Source: Syngnathus acus
Lineage: Eukaryota > Chordata > Actinopteri > Syngnathiformes > Syngnathidae
Direction: 5' to 3'
DNA: 64,000 bases
Assembly: GCF_901709675.1 (NCBI RefSeq)
Contig: NC_051106.1
Location: 3,916,001 to 3,980,000, forward strand
Position numbers and translations under genes: made by a program. The notes below the pieces were generated by a model. The model had not been told where the DNA came from, did not search any database, and saw nothing but the letters and a program-made list of their open reading frames with translations. This document shows positions 45,166 through 56,304 of the stretch, one piece after another; the stretch's first letter is position 1; each line of letters opens with the position of its first letter.

Positions 45166-48100
45166 CTAATGTGTTTGTTGATGAGATCCCGGGTTGGCCA
45201 AGTGGGTGAGGATGGTGGAGAGGCATTGCAGCTTCTCCTTGATGTGCTCGGGAAGCTTGACGTTCTCCTTGTACCTGCGATCAGCAGATGCTCTTCTTTA
45301 GTTTTACAGAGTCTAAGTCAAACTATTCACCCATCGTGTTGGTGAAGTAATGAAATAACCTGGTGACGCGTCCTTCCGGAGAGGTGTACTTGATGCTGGA
45401 ATCACCGGCCTGGACCAAAAGCTGAGAGCCGTCGTTGAACTGCACCCACACTTCGCCGCTCGTCAGCTGAGAAGACCGCACGGAGCATTTGGGTAAACAT
45501 CTCCGGACGTGTAGTTTATTTTAACAAGTCGGGGGTCGCCAATTACCTGCGAAGCCCAGCCCACATTAGGCACAAAAATGGACTTGACCACTTTGCCCGT
45601 GTACTGAAGGCTGTCCTGACACACTGGAGAGATTTGTTTACTCAGACTGGCTGAGGTGAAGTCGGAGCCATCGTAGGAGATCATCTAAAAAAAAACAGTT
45701 TTTCTTTTAAAGATGTTTTTTCTTTGAGTGGTTGTCTCGACATATTGCTGGAGACTTACCGAAGGAGTGATTTTTGGAGGTTGGGGAGGTGAAACGTGAG
45801 CAGGAGGAGCATGCTGGGAAGGAAGTGATGTTGTCAGCGGAGATTCAGGGATGACGGGCCTCCTAAAAAAGATCAAGATTATTAAAAAAAAGATACAATA
45901 TATGACAACTCATTATATTGTCTTCATTTGAGTATTTACCTTCCAATGATGATAGGGAAGAAGGGACCTTTCTGAGTGAGTCTCTCCTCCCCCGCGATGG
46001 CAGCTTCCAGAGACAGACACAAGTGGTGGCCTTCATCCGCCAACTTGGCATACACCCGGCTCTCGGTGCTCAGGCCGCTCAGGTCCACCTCGCTCTTCAC
46101 CGTATACGACTTGCCACTCGTCTCCACCACGTGCAGCAGCCCCGACGTCTTATGGCTCTTTGCCCCTGCAAAAATGTGTCAGGGACTCACAGTCAAATGA
46201 CATCAACTCACTTTGGGTCTTTCCAGCAAAAAAGATGTTGCAAATAAATCTGAGAGGACGTTAAATGCCTTCGAGCATAGTCAGTGCCTCACCGTCATAG
46301 AAGCAGACCTCCAGGTCAGCGTTGGGGGAGTTCTCCATCAACATGACCTTTGCGTGCTTGGTGTAGAGGGTCACTTTGGGGGTCTTGGATTTGACCAGCT
46401 GCACAAACTTGGAGGCGTACTGATACTTTTTCCAGTATTTTTCTAACGCAACACACAAACATGACGAAGGGATTGCGATGAAATAACAGTGTGTTTTTGG
46501 TTTTTGCCCTTACAGTACATTCTCACCTGGAAGATCCTCATATTTGTAAAGGAAGACCTCTTTTGGGGGAGCAGGCGGGGAGTCCAGGACAGGAAAGCCT
46601 TTACCACCAATGGGTTGGTATATTGTCACCTACCAGAAAGAACATAAGGTTGATTACCAAACCTTAGTGTGACACCAGAAGATATTTTTGGGATTGCAGC
46701 AATTTCACTTGCTGTAATTTCTCAAGTATTGCAAGATTGACTGCTGTATCACTTTCTACCACTAGAGGGTGCTAATCGACTGTGAAATGCTCATTTGGAG
46801 TTTGATTCCTGTTCCATAATGGCTAAGAGTGCGATTGTGATATGAAGAGCTCACCTTTGAACCATCTGAGGAAATCCGAATGACTTCCTTGACCCTCTCC
46901 TGTCCATTTAGGCACTTTAAGAGCTCCATGCAGACCTCGCCCGTGTCCAGGATGCTCACCTGTGAAGAGGACGCGCTTCCTGTCAGTGAGTCAACTTAAG
47001 TACAAAGGTATCATGATGTCTGACGGCACTTACAACAGTATTTTTGGTTTTCTGTCTGATGGGCTTGAGCCTGGAGGTACAAAGAGGCGGGACGAGGTCG
47101 TTCAGAGTCTTCTTCTCGTCAACGCTGGTTTTGACCGAGAGCAACTGTGAGGAGGAGGAGGTGGAGGACGAGCAGTGAGGAGGCTGGAGGTGGGTTCCGG
47201 GTATATTCTCTCTCTGGTACACGTCCACGTTCGAGGGGTGGGGGCGCTGCGGGCCGCGATGGGGGTCGGCGGACCGGTTCACGGGCTTTTCCGTCCACGA
47301 GCCGTGTCCTCTGTCGCTGTGCAAACTGACGCCGCTGCTGTGAGTGCTTCTGTCAATGGGCCTTCGACCACATCCTGAGAATGGAAAGACAACATTTGGC
47401 AAGACCTGCTTGAGCCGCTGCTTTAAATCCTGTTTGGAGTATTTAAAGCTACTGTTTTTATATGCTGTTTTTTATGCTGCAGATTACAAAGGTGAGCACA
47501 GCCAAGATTGGATCTAGTAAAGGGCGATGAGGAAAAACATTAGCAGGTTTATCTGAAGTCTATAAAGAATCAGAGCCAAGCGGAAGGTAAAGAAAAATTA
47601 TGAGAAAAAAGTTGAAATCGTACGACATAAAAGTAGCAAAGTATTAATAGTCAGATCCATCCAAAAAAGAATCCAGCCATCTATCAATGTAGCAAATCTA
47701 TCCATCCCTCCAGTTGGTACACTGTTTTGAAAGAAAGAAAAGATTACCATCGTTATTGAGCCAGTTCGTAACTCCCTCCATGTCCTGATACTGAAGGCTT
47801 GGTGGATGTGCCGTCTGTGCGGAGAACAAGTACGCTGGGCTAGAAACCAAAAAAAAAAAAGAGTCAAATTAATAAACCGAGTGCTTATGGCCAATGAGAC
47901 TTTCGATGAATGCTTACTTTGCAAACTGCTTGACAGGAGGTGAAGGGGTCTGCCCATGTTCCGGGAATGGAGTGGAGGGGAAAAGCGGTCTTCCAATAGC
48001 TGTCAGTGATTCTTCTGAGTGAGACCGGCCCTGCTCGGCCTGATCGGGCCCTTGGTGCGGTCTGGAGGAGCCGTAGCGATCTGTGGAGTGGGCTCGACGT

Positions 48101-48692
48101 AGGTAGTGGGGGTGGAGGTGCTCACTCCCTCCTCCATGAGGCAGCCTGCCCCTGCCATCGTTGGGGAACCTGTCCAGTGACTGCTGCTGCTGCCGCTGAT
48201 CCCTGTCCTCAAAGCAGATCCGACCAGGCTGGAACGGAAGACCTTGCACGGCCGGCAAGCGGTTGGGCAGCGCTGAGCTGACGACGTGCCTCGTCCTCCT
48301 CTGGAGACGGCTGCCGCTGCTGCCCGACGTGGAGGAGGTGCAGCCGGTGGAGATGGTGGCGATACCGCTGTCCATGGAGTCATCGTCACCTGGGGACTGA
48401 TTTTGTCTTCTGGTTCTGCCCAACGGTTTCTGGGTCATAAAAGGGTGGTCCAGCACCGTGGACAGGCTGGGTCGGTAGTCGGGATTCCTTTGCAGAAGCT
48501 GATGGATCAGATCCTGGGCCTGCAGTGAAATGTGGCCAGGCATTTTGTAATCCCCGAGTACCACCTTGGAGAGCGTGTGTTTGATCGTGTCCGTGTCAAA
48601 CGGGGGGCGGCCCACGAGGAAGGCGAAGAACATGCAGCCCAGGGACCAGACGTCGGATTCCAGGCCGTGAGCGCTCCGTGTGGCCACCTCGG
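45166..48692 (-). pseudogene. plk4: PLK4 3' fragment, exons 5 (part) to 15, no promoter
   Basis: Duplicate of the 3' part of PLK4. Exon 5 is cut at 48,692, inside codon 180, so residues 1-179 are missing: the whole N-lobe, HRD and DFG motifs and the activation-loop threonine. Exons: 48,692-47,918 (partial); 47,839-47,748; 47,374-47,034; 46,959-46,855; 46,629-46,527; 46,442-46,293; 46,165-45,940; 45,862-45,760; 45,684-45,547; 45,466-45,360; 45,274-45,166. The frame stays open across all remaining exons, with the DSG degron and the polo boxes intact. It differs from the intact gene by two amino acids that I can see (Gly for Arg in exon 5, Ser for Asn in exon 7). Upstream on its strand is antisense ITPK1 intron with no start exon, so it is probably silent unless reached by read-through. 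It could be an assembly artefact. Confidence 0.85.
46759..46772. promoter_or_regulatory. CTCF-like motif in a PLK4 intron (copy A)
   Basis: CCACTAGAGGGTGC resembles the CTCF core. The same sequence occurs in copy B at 57,898-57,911. It could equally be a short dispersed repeat fragment. Confidence 0.25.
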
Positions 48693-50579
48693 CCTGTGAG
48701 GAAAACACAATGTGATGGCGTCACATTGTATTTTATCTCCACATCAATATTTGTTTTGTTTTTTATGAAGAGTGACTGAAAGGATATTTTGCATTCACAA
48801 CCTTGTTAAGTGATATGTGTTTAAAATAAAATCCCTGATTATTTTCAAATCCCCCTTTGCTTAAAGAAAATCAAAGACGATAATATTAAAAAGAAGTTTT
48901 GGTATTTTCTTTATTTCCCCAACACCAAACAAGCTTTGAAACCGTTTTTACCCTCAAACAAGTATTTATCCTCATTTTAGCTGTGTTGTTAGTATAAACA
49001 GTGTATGATCCTTTTTGAACTCCCAAAGTCACAAAAAAGAAAAAAAAGTCCTGACGAGTAGATTTGAATTAATCGATAGTCGATTCCTTGCTCAGCCTTA
49101 CTTCCTCGTCCTTATCAGCAGGGAGCACAAGGTCCCGAAGTAGCTCGGGCTGCCAGAGAAAAAGTGCTTGGAAAAAACCAGAGAGCCGTGACTCAGACTA
49201 GTTTTCAATAGCAGGATGCACTTTTGGATACCTTGCTTGTGATTATTTTCATTCATCTCAGAGCATTGAAACGATTGTAACTGGATTTTTTATTTTTTTA
49301 TTATTATCAATTCATCATAAAATGGCCTAAGGCATCCAGATGGTGCGTTATAGTAACTCAATTTAAGTGCAAGAATTAGTAGGGGGAAAAGCTAGCACAT
49401 TAGCAATAACAGACTAGCGTCGCCTAGTATTGTGTTACGCTTTGGAATTTACGCTTTCCTTTTGTATACTCATCCCCCGTTTTCATAGCTTGGGACTGTT
49501 TTCACGTTGTCAAGTCAACAGCTTTTTAAAAGTGATCCGGATAAAACGCTCGGATTTGTTCACAGGGAACAGATCGTCTCGAGGTTCCTGCACCTTGGGC
49601 GTTCAATCTGTGCACGGCTCAATATGGCAGTTGTCCTGTTTATGCGGGAGATTAATAATTAATCATAGTTTCAGCCTGAGAAAGACAAACAGTCAGGGAG
49701 TGCGGACACTCACTCCTAGCACGCGCCATATTACTGGAAGCAAAAGCCACAAGGCGACGTGTTTGTCATAATGCTTTCTGAGTGTATGCTGATGAACAAT
49801 CCAGAAATCCCCCCAAATGATTCATGAATCTAATTGGTGGATAAACTCTCTTGGAGATAACACAATGCCTGGCCATGTATGGACTTCTCTTTTTAAATAT
49901 TGCAAATGCAGCTGTCGTATGGGAGAATGTCATGGTTTCTGGAAAACAAGCTCTAAATAGCAACAGGAAAAGATTGGCCATGTACCTAAACAGCAGCAAG
50001 CTCGCACGCTTCATGTAATATGAAAGTCTTCTCCAAAGGTGCTAGTTTGAAACAAGATGGCAAAAGTTGCATGGTGAAAAATAATCCCACGCTCCCTTTT
50101 CATTCAAGCTAAACCGGGTTTTGCACGTCATACTCGCATTTTCCTGATGAGGTGCTGGTGATTGATGGATCACTCAAGGTCTCATTCAAGGAGGAAACAT
50201 TTTAACAGTTGAACCCCTAAAGATGAGCACAATCCATTCTGGGATGCCATTTTTCACATGGGAAATAATTCAATCTAACTGTCGCAATCAGAAAATGTAA
50301 TTAATTTTACAAGTAATGTTTTGTCACACCCTTGACTAAAAATACCTACAAAAATGTTGCAACATCATCATAAGAAAAATAGCACACCAGTGTTGAACTT
50401 TCTAAAAACATACAGTAAACATATTTCAATATAATGCAAAAAATTAAGTGCGTATCATTATTTCATATTTTCATGTATTATCTATCGACATGTGTTGCTT
50501 CACCGCTTGTGTCAAAGGGTTAAAACTACCACAACAGCCCGTCTATGGCGTTTTGCATTATGTTAGCATTAAGCTAGAG

Positions 50580-51219
50580 CAGTGTTTTTCAACCGGGGTG
50601 CCGCGGTCGGTCTGATTTTATTATTGCATCGGCACATATTCAGTTTATGTGTGTGTTGCTGTGTGCTTTTGCTAACAGTGACAGACACTATGATGGTTGT
50701 GGTGCGTTTGCGGTCCAATGGAAATCAGAGCATGCAGTTCAACCGGAGAACCTGGATTGGTTATTTTTCACATCCATAAAATAAACAGTCAAGTCGAGAC
50801 ACCTCGACTGTGATATCCACTCAGCTGCTGTCAGAACAGCAGAGCGTCTTTAAAAGTGACTTTGTTCTTATTGTTGCAATATTTATAGACCTAGTCTAAA
50901 ACAGTAAACAAAATCACGTTGATTCTTTTATTTGAATCACAATCACTTTAAATAGTTTATTTATTACACCGTCTAAAACCTTTTTAAAAAACGGTCACTT
51001 TTATTTAAAAAAGGAATACAATTTAGAGAATATTTCGTATTTATTTCTATTAAATTATTCGACTCTCCATACATATATATAGGAATAGGACTTTACGTCT
51101 TTCGTTGTAATATAACAGATTTTAATATAGGAGCTTAACAGATTTTTGTTGGCGGTGTGCCGCGAGATTTTTTCCAATGAAAAGGTGTGCCGTGAATGAA
51201 AAAAGGTTGGGAAACACTG
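50580..51219. mobile_element. hAT-type MITE, 640 bp, second copy
   Basis: Duplicate of the element at 39,442-40,080 with the same ends and the same AGCTAGAG flanks. It was therefore carried here by the segmental duplication and not by transposition. It has one extra A and one substitution. Confidence 0.88.
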
Positions 51220-51462
51220 AGCTAGAGGACCAAGTAAGAACAGGCCTTTGTTTTCCGCTGTTATTGGCGGTTGGAAAACTGCGTTGGAGTTCTACATTGT
51301 CCAACTTTTGGGGTGATTACATGATGCAGCAGATCAAGTACGGGACCCAAACAGAAACCGATAGAAACGGTTGGTGATGTTTCAAAAGGAATCCTATAAT
51401 AAAGTCCCATAAACGTCATTCTGGGCTCCGCTCAGTCTGACGCCAGCTCGCAGTGTTTAGAC

Positions 51463-51774
51463 CAGGAGTGTCAAACTAATTTTTTTCGCGGGCCGCATTG
51501 TAGTCCTAGCTTCTTTCGGAGGGCCATTATGACTGTCAACCCAAATAAATGGATGAGCACCTCATATTATATACAGTAAAAGCTACAAAACAAACTGACA
51601 AATAACTCCTTTTCAATTCAGACGAGTAAAAACTGGTCAAATATTTCAAAATAAGATATTAAAAGTGAAGACAATTTGCAATTCTAGTAATGATGCACAA
51701 TTTGTCTTCGCGGGCCACATAAAATGATGTGGCGGGCCGTATCTGGCCCCCGGGCCTTGAGTTGGACACCTGTG
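51463..51774. mobile_element. hAT-type MITE, 312 bp, second copy
   Basis: Duplicate of 40,324-40,635, including the GTTTAGAC flanks. Confidence 0.86.
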
Positions 51775-52360
51775 GTTTAGACAGAGCCCCGGATTGATAC
51801 CCACCCACTCCACCTGCACGTCATCTTCCTCACCTCCAAAGTAGTTTGGAGCCAAACATCATCACAATCTTTACAGCGCAAAGCCCTCATTATTATACAT
51901 CTGCTCTTTGCGTCTTGTAACATTTTTCATTTGATTCCGAGAGCTGACATTGCTCATTAGTATTTGGCAAGCCGGAGATGTAAAAGGCAAAGTTTTTCCC
52001 TCGAAAAGACATTAAACCTGCTAAAATAACACCGTGAGTGGGACAAGACGGATGAGATGAGCGATCGGTGACCCTGGACACTTCCTGCTTGCAGAGGCAG
52101 TATGGGATCCCGACTCAGCTGCACAAATCTCACTTTACTGGCACATATTAATAGGAATTTTACTTGTTCCTGTCACTGCCCCTTTTTAAGTCTTCATTCC
52201 TTTTACGTGGAACAAAAATAAAAGCACAAATCATTGGCGAGGCCCATTTACAATCCTGTGACAGTGTGATGTGATTTTTATCCTGAAAACACAAAGGGGA
52301 TTCTTCAAAGTATTTTCTTTTGAAATGCTCAAGTTGTTTTTTTTCTTATCGTTTCCTTAG

Positions 52361-54225
52361 ACGAGAGGATTTGCTCTCCTCCGTTCATGGTGCTCAACAC
52401 CGAGTGCAGCCCGGATGTGCTGGAGCAGATCAGGAATCACGGACTCACATTCCCGTTCAGTAAGTCGTCCCAGCCCATCGACACCTATTATGAAATAATC
52501 TTTCTCTGAATATACTATGTTGTCATCATTTGACGCATTTCCCTATTTTCATTTGCTTCCCAGTTTGCAAAACTCGAGTGGCCCATGGAACCAACTCCCA
52601 TGAGGTAAGTGGCGCCTGCTGAATCAGCAACACTTTTTTATAATGACTGACACAATTCCGTTCCAGACAACCACACTTGTTAAATCTGTTTGCCAAACTT
52701 TATTGAGCCAAGGCACATATATTACCACAAAAAAAATCTAAAGGCAAGATACACAGTTTATTAAAGTAGCTTCTGCCATCTAGTGGAAGGCCATTTAATT
52801 GGTGGCAGAGATAGATGAAGCAAAAAAATGTTATTTGTAGAAAATAAACAATGAATCCTCAGTCTTAAAATATGTTGAATCTAAAAATAAGTTGTCCTAA
52901 ATCAATCGTTCAAAAGTCTTGACAAATGTTTAAGTAGGTCTTTGTGACCTCCTCCCCCCCAGATGGCTATTATCTTCAGCGAGGATGACCTGAAGGATGT
53001 GAAACCCCCCTGCGTCATCCAGAATTTCATCAACCACAATGCCGTGCTCTACAAGGTATTTGTGGTTGGAGACTCCTACACAGTGGTGGAGAGGCCCTCC
53101 CTCAAGAATTTCCCCGCCGGGCCTGCAGGTAAGCAAATCAGGAAGATGTTCCCCCTTAAATGACCAATAAAAGATCTTGTAAAATGTCTTTATAGCCCCT
53201 TGAGAAAGGCTTTTAGGAAGAATTGACTTTTGTCCAAAAGGCTCAAATAGTCCAACATGTTCTAAATTCCCCAATGGTACAGTGTTCGTTTATAAACAGT
53301 CTAGATAAACTCAGCCAGCCTCTTCTGGGACTAAAAAAAACTAACAGTGCTGAGAGGACAGTTGGGAGCCCTTAGACAGGAGCGTTTCCTCAAAAAGTGG
53401 TATTTGTCGCCACCTACTGTTTACAATAAGCAATTACAATGCCGGTTTGTATATATATGTATGACTCACTTTTTCTTTGTTGTTTTCAGACAGGAAAGCC
53501 ATTTTCTTCAACAGCCACAATGTTTCCAAGCCAGAGTCGTCCTCAGACTTGACCTCGGTATGACGCAGATCTTACCAGCACATCTCAAAAATCTATATGT
53601 ATATATAATAGATTTTCATTTATTGGGTGTGGGTCTGTTTATTTTAGAGGGAGAACGTGGAGGGTGTGTCTCAGCCTCCCAGCGACGACGTCATCCGAGA
53701 ACTGTCCAGGCGCTTGCGGCAGGCGCTGGGCGTGTCCTTGTTCGGCATCGACGTCATCATCAATAACCAAACTGGCCAGCACGCCGTCATCGACGTCAAC
53801 GCCTTCCCTGGTATCTGCACGTCATCCTTAAGAGGATTTTTCTAACCTCTCATTCAAAATCTGTTACTTCCCGAGTTGGAATTATAAAACAATTCTGACA
53901 TAACATTGAGTTATTTAACACCGTGCATACATGTGACGATCTTCCCGGGTCGCCAGGTTATGAGGGCGTCCCCGAGTTCTTCAACGAGCTGCTCAACCAC
54001 ATCAGCAGTGTGCTCCAGAGCCATGTCGGCCCATCCGACCCATCTCCCGCCGGCGAGCCACCCAAAGGTCTGAGCCCCGCTGCCGCCGCCTCCCCGTGGA
54101 TGGTGGAGGGCGACACGGGACTGAAGGGCGCCCGTCACCAGCGGCTGGGCTGCAGCTCGCCCATGTCGCCCAACTTTCAACAGCACTGCGTGTCCACCAT
54201 AGCCACAAAGGCCTCCTCCCAGTGA
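52361..54225 (+). pseudogene. itpk1: ITPK1 3' fragment, exons 5-10, no promoter
   Basis: Second copy of ITPK1 exons 5-10: 52,361-52,459; 52,564-52,604; 52,963-53,128; 53,490-53,557; 53,648-53,810; 53,957-54,225. All splice sites and the stop are intact, and the encoded residues (122-389) match copy A; the one exonic difference I see (GAC to GAT, 52,998) is silent. Exons 1-4 and any promoter are absent, since the sequence to the left is ITPK1 intron 4 joined to PLK4 exon 5. A transcript from the intact gene that reads past 44,885 could splice exon 4 (donor at 36,814) to this exon 5 and give the same protein with a different 3' UTR copy. Alone it would lack the N-terminal domain of the kinase. 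Confidence 0.85.
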
Positions 54226-55510
54226 CTCTGCCCCGTACCGCCCAGCCCCAGCAAGAACACACATTGTCACAACGGTGACAATAATGATTACTAAATCATA
54301 ATCATTCAAATGATACTATCTCTAATCACAACCTTTTCCAGTGTAGTCCTTGCAAATGATGGTGATTGAGTGTAAAGCTTTTTCCTCTCTCTTTTTGCCT
54401 TTTTTTTTTTTTTTTTGTCCAATGGGACTTTTGTCAGTACTGTAATGTGAACCCTTTGGGAAGTCATTTGTATTTGCTGCAGTGACACCCGGCTCGGCAT
54501 TTTCAGACTGGGGAAAGACGTGCCACTTGATGTGCAATGTGTGTGTGAGTGTGTGTGCGCGTGTTGTGCGTTGTGTTCAACACCACTGACTCCTCTATAA
54601 GGGGAGAGAGCGTGCGTTTGAACTAAAAGATAAGCTGTTGACTTTCCGAGTGCCATCAAATTTTAGACTTGAGTTGAACAGCTGAGAAGGAATTCTCAAA
54701 ATGACCAAGTGAGCGCAAGAAGACATTCCGCTTTGTTTCGTCTTTCTTTTGTTTGTCTGCTTTTTTGTTCCACGAAATGAACTCTGCAAGATTCCATGAT
54801 GAGATTCGTCGCAGCATTTCATAGAGTCAATTGTCTATTTTTTTTTTTTTTCCTCTTATGCTCACTGCCTTCCGAGCGTAATTTATTCCACTGATTGTTT
54901 TAGATCAAATATGCCGTCAACACTTTAAAGGAGATGATTAAATAACTAACATTGGTTAATGGGGCAGTTTGCTTGATTGGACCCCCCCACACACAACTTT
55001 TTTAAACATTCAGCTGAATGTGAATCCACCCAGTCAGCTGTAAATGTTTAAATAGCACATGTGGGATGTGATTTTTTTTTTTTTTCTTTTAAAATGTATT
55101 AAATGGGATTTTATGGGAAATCGTTTTATATGAATGACAGCATGTGAACAAATGTATTTACGAGAAGAAAAGGTTTGCTTTTCTTAAAAAAAAAAGACAA
55201 ATTGGAGAACAAAGGTGTTAAAAGGGATAGATGTGTGCAAAACAGCCAAAATCTGGAAATTTGTCTTCCTCTAAGTCTGCTTCCTGGACACCTCAACTCT
55301 TCTTCCTCATCCATAGAGTTGATTTGGCAATGGAATTAAGTCTGCCTTTTTCCACGGGTCAGATGGGAATAAGTATTAAGCAGGAAATTGATAGATGTGT
55401 TATGACCCTTGGAGGCCCCCCAGATAGGGAAAAGGCTGCCCACCCCTGCTGTAAAGTCACATCATCTCACCAGCACTCAACACACTTGACCTTCATTTAA
55501 AGGCGTAGCC

Positions 55511-55710
55511 CAGGGGTGTCGAACTCCAGTCCTCGGGGGCCGCGTTCCAATATGTTTTCCAAGTTACCCTCGTTAAACACACCTGAGTGAAAAGTTGAAG
55601 GCATTTTCATGGTCTGCAGGAGCCCAACTTTTCACACAGGTGCACTAACGAGTGAATCTTGGAAAACATGTTGGAATGCGGCCCCTGAGGACTGGAGTGC
55701 GACACCCCTG
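55511..55710. mobile_element. Fold-back MITE, second copy
   Basis: Duplicate of 44,372-44,571 with identical GCGTAGCC flanks. Confidence 0.88.
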
Positions 55711-55999
55711 GCGTAGCCTGAAGGGGGCAGGCTTAGAGAAAGCCCACATGTTCTGTTTTGTCACACTTTTACATGACCAAAAAAAAAAAAGGAAATCCTA
55801 CCTGTGGTCACGTGTAAGCCCTCGTGTGATCATGATCAGCAAGCTCGCTTTCCACTTTCAAAATGTTTACTCCTTGGGTGTCATGTACAGTCGGTGTATA
55901 TACGCCTAAGCTTGCTTCCATACAGTGCGTTGTTTAGTATGCATTGTCATGGAAAGGAATCCATAATTTGTTTTTTAATCAGTCAACTCACCGAGATGA

Positions 56000-56005
56000 A
56001 ATAAA
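56000..56005 (+). terminator. Poly(A) signal after ITPK1 copy B
   Basis: AATAAA, the duplicate of 44,861-44,866. Confidence 0.55.
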
Positions 56006-56128
56006 TGAGTGGAAATCTCTCTGGCTTGTGTTTATAAGTCATGCTGTTAATAGTGTGTGAATCTTAATCCAATTTTCCACCCATAAAGAGCAGCAATTGA
56101 AAACCAAGCCTACAGACATTTATTGGCC

Positions 56129-56134
56129 CCTTGC
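56129..56134 (-). terminator. Poly(A) signal of intact PLK4
   Basis: TTTATT (AATAAA on minus), about 170 bp beyond the PLK4 stop codon at 56,305-56,307. Confidence 0.6.
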
Positions 56135-56304
56135 TTGACGAATGCCACAATTCAACATAATGCACGGCTACAACACAAAATGATCACTCCATAAAAATTA
56201 GATATTTTCCATATTCCTCTGTACATGTAAAAAAATAAAACGGAATAAAGCTTTCTAACATACATAAACACGTAGATATTTACAAGAGGGTGAAGAAGTT
56301 AATG

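Larger units (their letters stand above)
37554..48692. repeat. Tandem segmental duplication, copy A (about 11.14 kb)
   Basis: Direct repeat of the following block at 48,692-59,814. The offset is 11,138 at the left end, 11,139 through most of the unit and 11,122 at the right end; the shifts come from a few small indels. It contains most of ITPK1 intron 4, ITPK1 exons 5-10, and PLK4 exons 15 to 6 plus part of exon 5. By eye I count about 11 substitutions, so identity is near 99.9 percent. Confidence 0.97.
54226..56024 (+). other. ITPK1 3' UTR sequence (copy B)
   Basis: Duplicate of 43,087-44,885, with poly(T) runs differing by single bases. Its AATAAA is at 56,000-56,005. Confidence 0.6.

Noticed and set aside
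48006-48281. Plus-strand frames opposite PLK4 exon 5
   Set aside because: Antisense shadows of a long exon, with no start context, splice sites or homology.
47914-48708. Open frame on the minus strand that starts at a Met left of the duplication junction and runs into PLK4
   Set aside because: The first few residues are antisense ITPK1 intron fused by the junction, with no promoter or splice acceptor. I treat it as the cut end of the PLK4 fragment, not as a new chimeric gene.
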